From NCBI GenBank assembly GCA_902496345.1, contig CABVAP010000008.1, positions 1-42,294 of the forward strand: 42,294 nucleotides of DNA. The letters run 5' to 3'. How positions within the stretch are numbered: position 1 is the stretch's first letter; the number at the start of each line of letters is the position of its first letter. The translations under genes were made by a program, and so were the position numbers. The notes beneath the pieces are model-generated. The model did not search any database, was not told the DNA's origin, and worked only from the letters and a program-made list of their open reading frames with translations. Shown piece by piece: positions 24,554 to 33,406 of the stretch. The stretch comes from an uncultured Eubacteriales bacterium (GTDB lineage: Bacteria > Bacillota > Clostridia > Lachnospirales > CAG-274).

Positions 24554-26590
24554 ATGAAAATTCGCGAAATGCTTCTTGGAGTATTTATCATAGCAATTAT
24601 TCTTATTATATTGGTTCCACCTCCAGCATGGTTTTTGGACTTTTTATTTATGTTGAATATATGTTTATCATTGCTTATTTTGATGAATGCAATCTATTCT
24701 AAAAAATCACTTGAAATGTCGATGTTCCCAACCTTGCTTTTGATTACTACTTTGTTTAGAATTGCACTTAATATATGTTCTACCCGTCTTATCCTTGGTC
24801 AAGGATATGCCGGTGAAGTTGTTAATACCTTTGGTAGTTTCGTTGCCGGTGGCGATATGACAGTTGGTATCATTATTTTCGCTATTATCGTTATCGTAAA
24901 CTTTATGGTTATTACTAAGGGTTCTGACAGGGTTGCCGAAGTAACTGCTCGTTTCACACTCGATGCTATGCCTGGTAAACAGATGGCTATCGATGCAGAC
25001 CTTAACACTGGTCTTATAAACGATGAAGAGGCAAAGGCAAGACGTAAAGAAATCAGCGATGAAGCTAGTTTCTTTGGTTCTATGGACGGTGCTACTAAGT
25101 TTGTAAAGGGAGATGCAATTTCTGGTATCCTCATAACCTTTATAAACCTTATCGGTGGTATCTCTATTGGTATGATTGGTAGTGGATTAGGCTTTGCTGA
25201 GGCTGCCTCTAAATATACCCTTATGACTATTGGTGACGGTCTTGTTGGTCAAATCCCTGCTCTTATGATTTCTACAGCAACCGGTGTACTTGTTACAAAG
25301 GCTACTGAAGATACTAACATAAGTGGACAAGTTGCAACACAGCTTTTCACTAAACCAATCACTTTATACATAGCTGGTGCTGTAATGATTTTCTTGGGTG
25401 TATTCACACCTTTGCCTATCTACTTCTTTGTTCCTTTTGGTATATTGCTCTTGTACTGTGGAAGTGCTATAGACAAATCTTTGAAAGTGGCATCTATTCA
25501 AGAGGAAATTACTACAGATGATTCGGAAGTTGAGGAAATTAGAAAACCAGAAAACGTTATATCGTTACTGAATGTCGACCCTATACTTCTTATTTTCGGT
25601 TATGGTCTTATACCTCTTGTAGATAATAATCAAGGTGGTGACCTCCTTGACCGTGTTGTTATGATTAGGCGACAGATAGCCCTTGAACTTGGTGCTGTTG
25701 TTCCTGTTATTCGTCTTAGAGATGATATTAAACTTAGCCCTAATCAATATAGGATTTTGATAAAAGGCGTTGACGTTGCCGGTGGGGAAATTATGTTTGA
25801 CCACTATATGGCGATGAACCCTGGATATGTTGAGGAAGAAATAGACGGTATTGAAACAGTTGAACCTTACCTTGGACTTCCTGCTCTTTGGATTTCTGAA
25901 TCACAGAGAGAAAGGGCAGAAGCTTTTGGTTACACTGTTGTTGACCCTCCTGCAATAATTGCAACTCACTTAACTGAAGTTATTCGAAATAATCTCCACG
26001 AGCTTTTAAGCAGACAAGATGTTCAAAATCTTGTGGATAACATAAAAGAAAATAACCCTGTTCTTGTTGATGAACTTATACCTAAACAAATGTCTATAGG
26101 TGATGTTCAGAAAGTTCTTGCCAATCTTTTGAGCGAAGGAGTTTCTATCAGAGATTTAGTTACTATACTTGAAACGCTTGCTGACTATTCCCAGCTTACC
26201 AGGGATACAGATATGCTTACTGAATATGTACGACAGGCTTTGAGAAGGTCTATTTCTCAAAAATACTTTGGTGAAAACGCAAACAACAAGGTTATTACTC
26301 TTGACCCTCAGGTTGAACAGGAAATTAGGGACAGCGTTCAGCAAACAGAACACGGCTCTTATATTTCTATGGACCCAGAAAGAACTCAACTTATTTTTGC
26401 AAGTCTTAACAAAGAAATTGCAAAACTTACTTCTCTTGGTCTTCAACCTATTATTCTTACTTCACCTATTGTAAGAATTTATTTTAAAAGACTTGTTGAA
26501 CAGGTTGCACCTGATTTAGTTGTTTTATCTTTTAACGAAATAGAACCTAATGCTGAAATACAGTCTATTGGAATGGTGGGTATAGTATGA
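24554..26590 (+). CDS. flhA: Flagellar export gate protein FlhA
   Basis: FlhA forms the nonameric ring that docks FliH-FliI and chaperones. Length 678 fits the family. Eight membrane helices occupy about 1-315. The conserved cytoplasmic FHIPEP motif is seen in AMPGKQMAIDADLNTGLIN with EAKARRKEISDEASFFGSMDGATKFVKGDAI. The C-terminal domain ends with the ILTSPIVRIYFKRL element. AAAGGAG precedes the ATG. The last 4 nt overlap flhF (ATGA). Confidence 0.97.
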   Translation: MKIREMLLGVFIIAIILIILVPPPAWFLDFLFMLNICLSLLILMNAIYSKKSLEMSMFPTLLLITTLFRIALNICSTRLILGQGYAGEVVNTFGSFVAGGDMTVGIIIFAIIVIVNFMVITKGSDRVAEVTARFTLDAMPGKQMAIDADLNTGLINDEEAKARRKEISDEASFFGSMDGATKFVKGDAISGILITFINLIGGISIGMIGSGLGFAEAASKYTLMTIGDGLVGQIPALMISTATGVLVTKATEDTNISGQVATQLFTKPITLYIAGAVMIFLGVFTPLPIYFFVPFGILLLYCGSAIDKSLKVASIQEEITTDDSEVEEIRKPENVISLLNVDPILLIFGYGLIPLVDNNQGGDLLDRVVMIRRQIALELGAVVPVIRLRDDIKLSPNQYRILIKGVDVAGGEIMFDHYMAMNPGYVEEEIDGIETVEPYLGLPALWISESQRERAEAFGYTVVDPPAIIATHLTEVIRNNLHELLSRQDVQNLVDNIKENNPVLVDELIPKQMSIGDVQKVLANLLSEGVSIRDLVTILETLADYSQLTRDTDMLTEYVRQALRRSISQKYFGENANNKVITLDPQVEQEIRDSVQQTEHGSYISMDPERTQLIFASLNKEIAKLTSLGLQPIILTSPIVRIYFKRLVEQVAPDLVVLSFNEIEPNAEIQSIGMVGIV

Positions 26591-27774
26591 AAATGAAAAA
26601 ATATGAGGCAAAAACTGAGCAAGAGGCTATTGAAATGGTCAAAAATGAGCTTGGTTTAAATGCCGAAATTTTAAATATAAAAAGGATTCAACCGAGGGGG
26701 TTATTCTCCTTTTTCAGAAAACCTCGCGTTGAAGTTACGGCAGCTTATGAAGATAAGCCTATCCCAAAAGAGGAAGTTAAAAAAGCTGAGCCGACTACAT
26801 CAGAATTTAACAAAAAGATGATAGAAAAATCAGCACAGGATAGCAAAAAGATTGCAAGCCAACAAAAGACTATAAATGAACTTGAGAAAAAACTTAATGA
26901 CACAGAGGGTCTTTTGGAACAGGTTATGCACAAGCTTACCGTTTCTGCTTATAGCTACAACGGAACAAGAAAATATGACAACACTATGCTTCAATTTTTT
27001 TATGAAAAGCTCACTGCTCAAGGGGTTTTACCTCATATTGTTGAATTTTTATTAGAAAATATTGAAAATATTGAAGATTTGGATAATTTGGATATTAACT
27101 TAATCGTGAAAATAGTGTATAATAGAATAATAAAGATACTTGGCGAGCCTAAAACACTTGTTGTTGAAAAAAGAGGAAAGTCTTTTGCTAAAAATGTTGT
27201 CTTTATCGGCCCTACTGGTGTTGGAAAAACGACAACTATCGCTAAGTTATCTTCTCAGTTTATTTTTAAAGATAAATTAAATGTTGGTTTTATTACTGCC
27301 GATACATATAGAATTGCAGCAGTTGAACAACTTAAAACTTATGCAGATATTTTAAACTCTGAAGTTGGGGTTGTTTATAACAGCGAAGATGTTATCGAAA
27401 AAATAAACGAATTTAAAATTGTTAATGACGTTATTTTTATAGATACTGCTGGTAGGTCACATAAAAATTCTGAAAATCTTAATGAACTTAAATCTTTTTT
27501 AGATGTTATACCAGATGCAGAAATATATCTTGTACTTAGTATCACTACTAAGTATGAGGACTTACTTAGTATCATAGAGGCTTACTCAAAAATAGCTGAT
27601 TTTAGAATTATATTTACTAAGCTTGATGAAACATCTTGTCTTGGTTCAGTTTTAAACATTTGTTATGAAACAGGTAGAGAGATTTCTTATGCTACCGATG
27701 GACAAAACGTCCCTGATGATATAGAAGTTATTAAACCAGAAAAAATTGCGAAAGATTTATTGGGAAGTAGGTAG
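26587..27774 (+). CDS. flhF: Flagellar SRP-like GTPase FlhF
   Basis: FlhF is an SRP-type GTPase that directs flagellar number or position, acting with FlhG. The 395 residues show a small N-terminal B domain (1-60), a charged variable region of about 65-130, and the NG domain: P-loop GPTGVGKTTT (about 208-217), GFITADTYRIAAVEQL, DTAGRSHKN, and TKLDETSCLGS near the end. It overlaps flhA by 4 nt and is followed 4 nt later by flhG. Confidence 0.96.
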   Translation: MKMKKYEAKTEQEAIEMVKNELGLNAEILNIKRIQPRGLFSFFRKPRVEVTAAYEDKPIPKEEVKKAEPTTSEFNKKMIEKSAQDSKKIASQQKTINELEKKLNDTEGLLEQVMHKLTVSAYSYNGTRKYDNTMLQFFYEKLTAQGVLPHIVEFLLENIENIEDLDNLDINLIVKIVYNRIIKILGEPKTLVVEKRGKSFAKNVVFIGPTGVGKTTTIAKLSSQFIFKDKLNVGFITADTYRIAAVEQLKTYADILNSEVGVVYNSEDVIEKINEFKIVNDVIFIDTAGRSHKNSENLNELKSFLDVIPDAEIYLVLSITTKYEDLLSIIEAYSKIADFRIIFTKLDETSCLGSVLNICYETGREISYATDGQNVPDDIEVIKPEKIAKDLLGSR

Positions 27775-27778
27775 TTTT

Positions 27779-28672
27779 ATGGACCAAGCTAATAATTTGA
27801 GAAATTTAATAAATCAAAACAATATTCAACAAAGGCAACCAAAGCTTGACCTTTCATCAAGGGTTATTACTGTTACAAGTGGCAAAGGTGGGGTTGGCAA
27901 AACTAACTTTTCTTTGAACCTTGCTATCCAGTTCAGTAAATTTAACAAAAGGGTTGTTATTATCGATGCTGACTTTGGTCTTGCCAACATCGAAGTCCTT
28001 TTTGGAATATTGCCAAAATACAATCTTGCTGATGTTTTACGAGGCGAAAGAGATGTTGAAGAAGTTTTGACAGATGGACCTATGGGAATTAAATTTATCT
28101 CTGGTGGTTCGGGACTTAAAGAACTTTCCAATATTACAGAAAAGCAACTTAATTATTTTATTAATAATTTCTCTTATCTTGATGCAATTTCTGATATAAT
28201 AATTATAGACACTGGTGCTGGTATCTCCAAATCGGTTGTTAACTTTATTAAAGCATCTGATGAAACCATTATCGTAACAACCCCTGAACCAACATCTGTT
28301 ACAGATGCTTATGCACTTATTAAAACTATTAAGGAAGAAAGTCATAATAATAAAATTCCTGATTTTAAAGTCGTTGTCAACAGAGTTGATGACGATGAAG
28401 AGGGAAATGATATTTATAATAAAATTTCACGTGCATCTGGCAAATTCTTAGGTGTTCCTTTGCAAAATCTAGGGTACATACCTTATGATAAATTTTTAGT
28501 TAAAGCTGTTAAACACCAAGAGCCGGCAACTATTTGTTTTCCTAACTGCGAATTTACCAAAGCTATTGAGAATATAAGCAAAAGGCTTATGAACATTAAA
28601 GTTGAACAAAATCCTGAGGAAAACGGCATACGTGGTTTTATGAAAAGACTTGTTAATATTTTTGGAAATTAG
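27779..28672 (+). CDS. flhG: MinD-like ATPase FlhG (YlxH)
   Basis: FlhG is the MinD-family ATPase partner of FlhF, restraining flagellar number or helping pattern basal bodies. The 297-residue protein has a short N-terminal helix with DQANNLRNL, the DQAxxLR motif that stimulates FlhF GTPase, then the deviant Walker A SGKGGVGKTN, ADFGLANIEVLFG and IDTGAGI. A C-terminal amphipathic helix (GFMKRLVNIFG) probably binds membrane. I choose ATG 27779 over 27746 because GGGAAGTAGG sits directly in front and the DQA motif then begins at residue 2. Confidence 0.95.
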   Translation: MDQANNLRNLINQNNIQQRQPKLDLSSRVITVTSGKGGVGKTNFSLNLAIQFSKFNKRVVIIDADFGLANIEVLFGILPKYNLADVLRGERDVEEVLTDGPMGIKFISGGSGLKELSNITEKQLNYFINNFSYLDAISDIIIIDTGAGISKSVVNFIKASDETIIVTTPEPTSVTDAYALIKTIKEESHNNKIPDFKVVVNRVDDDEEGNDIYNKISRASGKFLGVPLQNLGYIPYDKFLVKAVKHQEPATICFPNCEFTKAIENISKRLMNIKVEQNPEENGIRGFMKRLVNIFGN

Positions 28673-28684
28673 GAGGTGGCTGTA

Positions 28685-29368
28685 GTGTCTTTAAAAAACA
28701 TACAGACAGGAAACAGAGTTGAAATCACCCTTGAGGGTAGCTCTGGGAAAAAAGTTACATATACCAGTTTAGTAGAAGAAAACTACAATGACGGAAGGCT
28801 ACTTCTTTATATACCTATGATGTATGGTAAGATTATTAAGTTACCTGTTGACGAGGAATATTCTTTTAGCTTTGTTACCGAAACGGGCATACTTAAATAT
28901 AATGCTATTATAAAAGAATACGTATATTTAGATGACTTTAATTTTATGGTTGTTGAAGTTAAAGACGAACTTGAAAAAGTTCAAAGACGTGAATTTTTTA
29001 GATTCGATTGCGTTTTACCTCTTAAATTTATTAAGCTTTCTGATGATTTGACCGAAGAAAGTAATGAGGGCTTCTTTGAGGGTACAGTTAAAGACCTTGG
29101 TGAAGGTGGTATACGTTTCTTATCAAACGAAGAACTTAAAATTGGTGATAAGGTTAAATTTTTAATAACCTTGAATTATAAATGTGCTGTTGCATCAGGC
29201 GAAATTTTGCACAAGCAGGAATATCCTAAGTCGAATTTCAAATATCAGTATAGAACTCAATTCTTTGACTTAAATGCTGAAGAAAGAGAAAAGATTATTG
29301 ATTACATTTTCTTTGAACAGAGGTTTAAAGCTAGAAAAGATAGAGAACTTAGTGACGATGAGAATTAA
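28685..29368 (+). CDS. PilZ domain protein (YcgR-like c-di-GMP receptor)
   Basis: Predicted c-di-GMP receptor that brakes the motor, like YcgR/DgrA. The 227 residues have an N-terminal YcgR-like beta domain (about 1-95) and a C-terminal PilZ domain. Both ligand motifs are present: RRxxxR in QRREFFRFDCVLP, and D-x-G-x-x-G in KDLGEGGIRFLS. The start is GTG 28685, 7 nt behind AGGAGGT; the in-frame GTG at 28676 would overlap that site. Here the gene is followed by cheD instead of cheB-cheA-cheW-cheC, so it may be the chief input to motor control in this operon. Confidence 0.88.
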   Translation: MSLKNIQTGNRVEITLEGSSGKKVTYTSLVEENYNDGRLLLYIPMMYGKIIKLPVDEEYSFSFVTETGILKYNAIIKEYVYLDDFNFMVVEVKDELEKVQRREFFRFDCVLPLKFIKLSDDLTEESNEGFFEGTVKDLGEGGIRFLSNEELKIGDKVKFLITLNYKCAVASGEILHKQEYPKSNFKYQYRTQFFDLNAEEREKIIDYIFFEQRFKARKDRELSDDEN

Positions 29369-29428
29369 ATCGTTTTTACTGGATAGACATTTGAATTCAG
29401 CTATTTTGGCGTATAGGAGTAGTGATAA

Positions 29429-29923
29429 ATGAGTTCGTTTAATAAAATGATTATTGTAGGAATGGCAGATTTGAATATAACACGTAGTCCTGGAATTTTG
29501 ACTACACTTGGGCTTGGTTCTTGTGTTGGGATAACTCTCTATGACCCTATCAACAAGATTGCCGGGCTTGCTCACGTTATGCTACCTGACAGTACACAAA
29601 TTAAAAATAATTCTAATGTTGCTAAATTTGCAGATTCAGCAATAAAAAAACTGATTATGGATATGTGCATTGCTGGTGCTAAAAGAGATTTTTTGAAAGC
29701 GAAAATTACAGGTGGGGCTCAGATGTTTGCCTTTGACTCCACCAATGAAAATATGAGAATTGGTGACAGAAACGTTGAGTCTAGCATTAGGGTTTTGACT
29801 ATGTATGGCATACCTATAATTGCTAAACATACTGGCTCTAACTATGGTAGAACTATTGAATTATATGCAGAGGACGGAAGGCTCGTTGTTAAAACTATTG
29901 GACACGGCACATTCGTTATTTAA
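29429..29923 (+). CDS. cheD: Chemoreceptor glutamine deamidase CheD
   Basis: CheD deamidates receptor glutamines and in Bacillus works with CheC. The 164-residue protein has the catalytic Cys-His pair: Cys in LGLGSCVGITLYD and His in GLAHVMLP. The downstream sequence KITGGAQMF is also typical. Start ATG 29429 follows TAGGAGTAG. CheC, CheA, CheW and CheB are absent around it, leaving cheD an isolated chemotaxis gene; its partner could be the CheC-like domain of FliY, but that is inference. Confidence 0.95.
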   Translation: MSSFNKMIIVGMADLNITRSPGILTTLGLGSCVGITLYDPINKIAGLAHVMLPDSTQIKNNSNVAKFADSAIKKLIMDMCIAGAKRDFLKAKITGGAQMFAFDSTNENMRIGDRNVESSIRVLTMYGIPIIAKHTGSNYGRTIELYAEDGRLVVKTIGHGTFVI

Positions 29924-29936
29924 GGCGGTGGGATTA

Positions 29937-30218
29937 TTGGTTGAAAAGTTACATATCTATATCACTATTATTGCAGCTTTAATCGTGAATGTCTGTTGTA
30001 TTTTTACCTCAAACCCTTTGTATGTGAAAGTTTTGTATATTATCCTAACTATTGTTGTGTTTTTTGTTATTGGAAAAGTTATCAGAAACTTTGTTATTAA
30101 GAATTTTTATCCAGAACCTGAGGAAGAAAATGAAGATGGTCAGGCTGATGAAAACAAAGAATCTGACGAAGTTACAGAGGCTAATGCAACAGAAATTTCT
30201 GAAAAAGAAACTGTTTAA
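29937..30218 (+). CDS. Small two-helix membrane protein, unknown function
   Basis: An unrecognised 93-residue protein. The start is TTG at 29937, 8 nt behind AAGGCGG; the longer frame from 29820 lies in cheD and is rejected. Two membrane helices (about 6-23 and 29-48) are followed by an acidic tail rich in Glu, Asp and Asn. It lies between cheD and the sigma-28 gene, where a small membrane protein is common in related clostridia in my experience. No catalytic motif is visible. Confidence 0.7.
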   Translation: MVEKLHIYITIIAALIVNVCCIFTSNPLYVKVLYIILTIVVFFVIGKVIRNFVIKNFYPEPEEENEDGQADENKESDEVTEANATEISEKETV

Positions 30219-30280
30219 TTTATAAATTATATAAAAAATTTTTATTAGGTATCATTATTATTTGAGTTGGAGGGGAGCTA

Positions 30281-31045
30281 ATGGCTGACGACAGAGAAGA
30301 TTTATGGCGAGCTTATAAGATTTCAAAAGAGCCTTTGATTAAAGAAAAGCTTATTTTAGAGTATGCCCCTCTTGTTAAACTTGTTGCTGGAAGAATAAGC
30401 GTACACATTGGACAATATGTTGAATTTGAGGACCTTATAAGTTATGGGATTTTTGGCCTTATTGATGCCATTGACAAATATGACACTGACAAGGGAGTCA
30501 AGTTTGAAACTTATGCCTCTTTAAGGATAAGAGGAGAGATAATTGACAACATAAGAAAGCTCGACTGGGTGCCTAGAACTGTTAGACAAAAAAGTAAACA
30601 GATGAATAAAGTTTACGCATCTCTTGAGGCTGAATTTGGGAGAGAACCTACATACGAAGAACTTGCAGAAAAAATGGAAGTTTCGGTTGATGAAGTAAAA
30701 GAGGTTATGCAGAAATCGGTTGCGTCATCGTTGATTTCGCTTGATGATTATGTTGACCCGAACAAAGAAGTCACCGTTGCTGATGTTGTCGAAACTAAAT
30801 CAGACACGCCTGATTTAAGTTACGAAAGAAAGGAAATTAAAAATATACTTGTTGATGCTATTAATCAACTTACTGAAAAAGAAAAAAATGTAGTTACTTT
30901 ATATTATTTTGAGGAACTTACTCTTAAAGAGATTAGTAAAATAATGTGTGTATCAGAGTCGAGAATTTCTCAGATACATTCTAAGGCTGTTATGAAACTT
31001 CAGAGTAAACTTGGTAAATATAAATCCATTTTATTTTTAAACTAA
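30281..31045 (+). CDS. fliA: RNA polymerase sigma factor sigma-28 (FliA/SigD)
   Basis: Sigma-28 directs late flagellar and chemotaxis genes. The 254-residue protein has region 2 (YAPLVKLVAGRIS, DLISYGIFGLIDAIDKYD, FETYASLRIRGEIID), region 3 (about 110-160, YEELAEKMEVSVDEV) and region 4 with helix-turn-helix LKEISKIMCVSESRISQIHSKA. It is distinguished from SigB/F types by this region 2 sequence. GGAGGGGAG precedes the ATG. Its inhibitor FlgM is not in this window. Confidence 0.96.
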   Translation: MADDREDLWRAYKISKEPLIKEKLILEYAPLVKLVAGRISVHIGQYVEFEDLISYGIFGLIDAIDKYDTDKGVKFETYASLRIRGEIIDNIRKLDWVPRTVRQKSKQMNKVYASLEAEFGREPTYEELAEKMEVSVDEVKEVMQKSVASSLISLDDYVDPNKEVTVADVVETKSDTPDLSYERKEIKNILVDAINQLTEKEKNVVTLYYFEELTLKEISKIMCVSESRISQIHSKAVMKLQSKLGKYKSILFLN

Positions 31046-31060
31046 TTGGGAGGGATTCTT

Positions 31061-32464
31061 ATGCAAGAAAACAACAACAATATATCAAGAAATGAAAGTA
31101 TTGATGTTAATGTTGCAGAGGATAAGATGAGCGTATCTATTGCTTTTAATGCACCTATAAATGACGGTACATTATTGACAAAAACTGATATTTTACGTCT
31201 TTTAAATAGTTATGGTGTACGATATGGTATTGATGAGGATTATATTGGACAACTTGTTGCTGATAAAAATTATGGCGAGTGGTATAAAGTTGCAATAGGT
31301 GACGAACCTCTTAAAGGTGTTGATGGATATATTGAATATTTCTTTACCACAGATAAAAAATCTTTGAAACCTAAAGAACTTGATGATGGTTCTGTTGATT
31401 ATAGAAATCTTAATTTGTTTGAAACGGCAGTTGAGGGGCAGACGCTTGCTATAGCTCACCCTGCTGTTCCAGGTAAAGACGGTATGACTGTTTTTGCTAA
31501 AAGCATTCCTGCCGAAAGACCTAAAAAAGCTCCTGTTTTGCCTAAAGGTAAAAATACAAAAATCCTTGAAGACGGTGTTACGCTTATTTCTGAAATAAGT
31601 GGGCGAATACTTTATATGGACGGTAGAGTGAGTGTTTTCCCTATACTTGAAATTATGGGAGATGTCGATAACTCTACTGGTAATGTTGAATTTCTTGGTA
31701 CAATTGTTGTTAAGGGTAGCGTTTTATCTGGTTTCTCTGTGAACGCTGGTGCTGATGTCGAAATTGAGGGTAGTGTCGAAGGTGCTACAATCAAGGCAAA
31801 AGGCAATATCTTAATTATGAAAGGTGTTCAAGGTGGCGGTAAAGCTGTTATCGAAGCTGGTGGCGATGTCAACGTAAAATTTGTTGAAAGTAGTACAATA
31901 ACAGCTGGTGGTAACATAACAGCAAACTCTATTATGCACAGCAATTTGTCTTGTGGTAATGTGCTTGCACTTATTGGAAAGAGGGGACTTTTTGTTGGTG
32001 GTAGAGCTGTAGTTGGTAACAAAATAGAGGCTAAAGTTATTGGCTCTAATATGGCAACTGTTACTGAACTTGAAGTTGGTGTTAACCCTGTTCAGCTTGA
32101 AGAATACAAACAAGCAGTTGCTGATATTGAAAAGTATAGTGAACAGTTTAGACAGACGGAGCAAGCTATTAATATATTGCAAAAGGCAGACATTACAAAA
32201 TTATCTGATGATAAGAAAAAAATGCTTATCGATGCTATTAGGTCTAAATTGGTTCTTAAATCAAAAATTACGGAGGCCCAACAAAAAGTTGAATCTATAC
32301 TTCCCCAGCTTAAACAGAAAAATGGTAGAATTTCTGCTAGTTCTGTTATTTATTCAGGGGTGAAAGTTACTATTGATGACGCAGTTTTATATGTTAGAGA
32401 TGACCTTCAACATTGTTCTTTGATAAACAACAAAGGTAAAGTTACAGTTGGTGCTTTGATTTAA
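31061..32464 (+). CDS. FapA-like (DUF342) protein
   Basis: A 467-residue protein of the DUF342/FapA family. An N-terminal region of about 60-130 is FapA-like, followed by glycine- and valine-rich right-handed beta-helix repeats in the middle (about 170-330: GDVDNSTGNVEFLGTIVVKG, then SVEGATIKAKGNILIMKG), and a coiled coil at about 340-430. Similar genes follow sigma-28 in many Firmicutes and affect polar flagellation in Vibrio. I choose ATG 31061 over 31046 because GGGAGGG lies between them. Role here is unproven. Confidence 0.85.
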   Translation: MQENNNNISRNESIDVNVAEDKMSVSIAFNAPINDGTLLTKTDILRLLNSYGVRYGIDEDYIGQLVADKNYGEWYKVAIGDEPLKGVDGYIEYFFTTDKKSLKPKELDDGSVDYRNLNLFETAVEGQTLAIAHPAVPGKDGMTVFAKSIPAERPKKAPVLPKGKNTKILEDGVTLISEISGRILYMDGRVSVFPILEIMGDVDNSTGNVEFLGTIVVKGSVLSGFSVNAGADVEIEGSVEGATIKAKGNILIMKGVQGGGKAVIEAGGDVNVKFVESSTITAGGNITANSIMHSNLSCGNVLALIGKRGLFVGGRAVVGNKIEAKVIGSNMATVTELEVGVNPVQLEEYKQAVADIEKYSEQFRQTEQAINILQKADITKLSDDKKKMLIDAIRSKLVLKSKITEAQQKVESILPQLKQKNGRISASSVIYSGVKVTIDDAVLYVRDDLQHCSLINNKGKVTVGALI

Positions 32465-32553
32465 AAGTGTAACCAAATTCTGTTAGTTATAGTATATTTA
32501 ATTGAATATATAAATAATTATTGATTTTTGTTATTATAAAAGAGGGTGATTTT

Positions 32554-32856
32554 ATGGCTATTCAACCAGTTGATTTACAACTTATGATGAATAGGTCTAC
32601 AGAGATTAGTCCTACAGCTAGTCAAAATCAAAGATATGATGCTCAGCAACAGGCTTTTAACTATGAGTTTCAACAGCATATCGAACAAAATGCTACTCAG
32701 ACGAGCGAAGTTAATAAGTCTGAACACAATGAAATTAAAGACGGTCAAAATAGAAATAAAGGTCAATACAAGGGTAACAAAAAACGAGATACTAGAAAAG
32801 ACGAGCAAAAAGTTAAGAAAAATAAAAGCACAAGTCTTTTTGATGTTAGCATATAA
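32554..32856 (+). CDS. Small lysine-rich protein, unknown function
   Basis: An unrecognised 100-residue protein. The start ATG 32554 follows AGAGGGTGA; an ATG at 32521 has no site. The first 15 residues (MAIQPVDLQLMMNRS) are hydrophobic-amphipathic and look conserved-like; the middle is Gln/Asn-rich and the last 35 residues are strongly basic (Lys/Arg/Asn). Similar short proteins follow the DUF342 gene in related clostridia. It could be a nucleic-acid-binding or export-linked protein, but I cannot show that. Confidence 0.65.
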   Translation: MAIQPVDLQLMMNRSTEISPTASQNQRYDAQQQAFNYEFQQHIEQNATQTSEVNKSEHNEIKDGQNRNKGQYKGNKKRDTRKDEQKVKKNKSTSLFDVSI

Positions 32857-32870
32857 TCAAGGAGTTAAAA

Positions 32871-33401
32871 ATGGTATTTAATATTATACTTGTTTTATTA
32901 ATAATTATTGGGATAGGTTTGGTGGTTTTTGCTTGTGTCGGAAAAAAGGACAGCAGAAAAAATAAAAATGTTAATGACTATCTTGAAGCTAATGCCTCTG
33001 TTCAACTTGTTAAACAGGCTATCGATGATGCAGATAATGCAATTGAACAGCTTAACAAGCTTTCTTCTGATGTATTTGAAGAATTTGAAGAGAAATATCA
33101 AGAACTATTATTTTTATATCAAATGATTGACGATATGAAAGAAAAAAGAGCAAAAGTTGACGTTGAGGCTAGTGAAAAAGTAAACAGTGCAAGAGTAAAA
33201 AATAAAAATTCTTATGTCGATGATGGATATAATGAATTTATGAATTCTGTAAATAAAATGAAACAGGAATACAAAAATCCTAAATATGACAAAATCCAAG
33301 AAATGCAAAAACAAGGTCTGTCTATTTCTGAAATATCAAAGGCTTTGAACATTGGGCAAGGCGAAATTAAACTTATTTTGGAACTCGGAAAGGCAAGGTG
33401 A
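32871..33401 (+). CDS. SwrB-like membrane coiled-coil protein (DUF6115 type)
   Basis: A 176-residue protein with a single N-terminal membrane helix (about 2-23), a coiled-coil region of about 35-130 (Glu/Lys/Asp-rich), and a C-terminal helix-turn-helix-like segment (MQKQGLSISEISKALNIGQG then EIKLILELGK). This layout and its place after sigma-28 match SwrB of Bacillus subtilis, which activates flagellar export through FliP. The C-terminal motif is like that of DUF6115 proteins. The assignment is by layout and position, not by sequence identity. Confidence 0.6.
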   Translation: MVFNIILVLLIIIGIGLVVFACVGKKDSRKNKNVNDYLEANASVQLVKQAIDDADNAIEQLNKLSSDVFEEFEEKYQELLFLYQMIDDMKEKRAKVDVEASEKVNSARVKNKNSYVDDGYNEFMNSVNKMKQEYKNPKYDKIQEMQKQGLSISEISKALNIGQGEIKLILELGKAR

Positions 33402-33406
33402 TTTTT

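Noticed and set aside
29820..29936. Upstream extension of the 93-aa gene into cheD
   Set aside because: It overlaps cheD in another frame; the TTG at 29937 with AAGGCGG is a better start.
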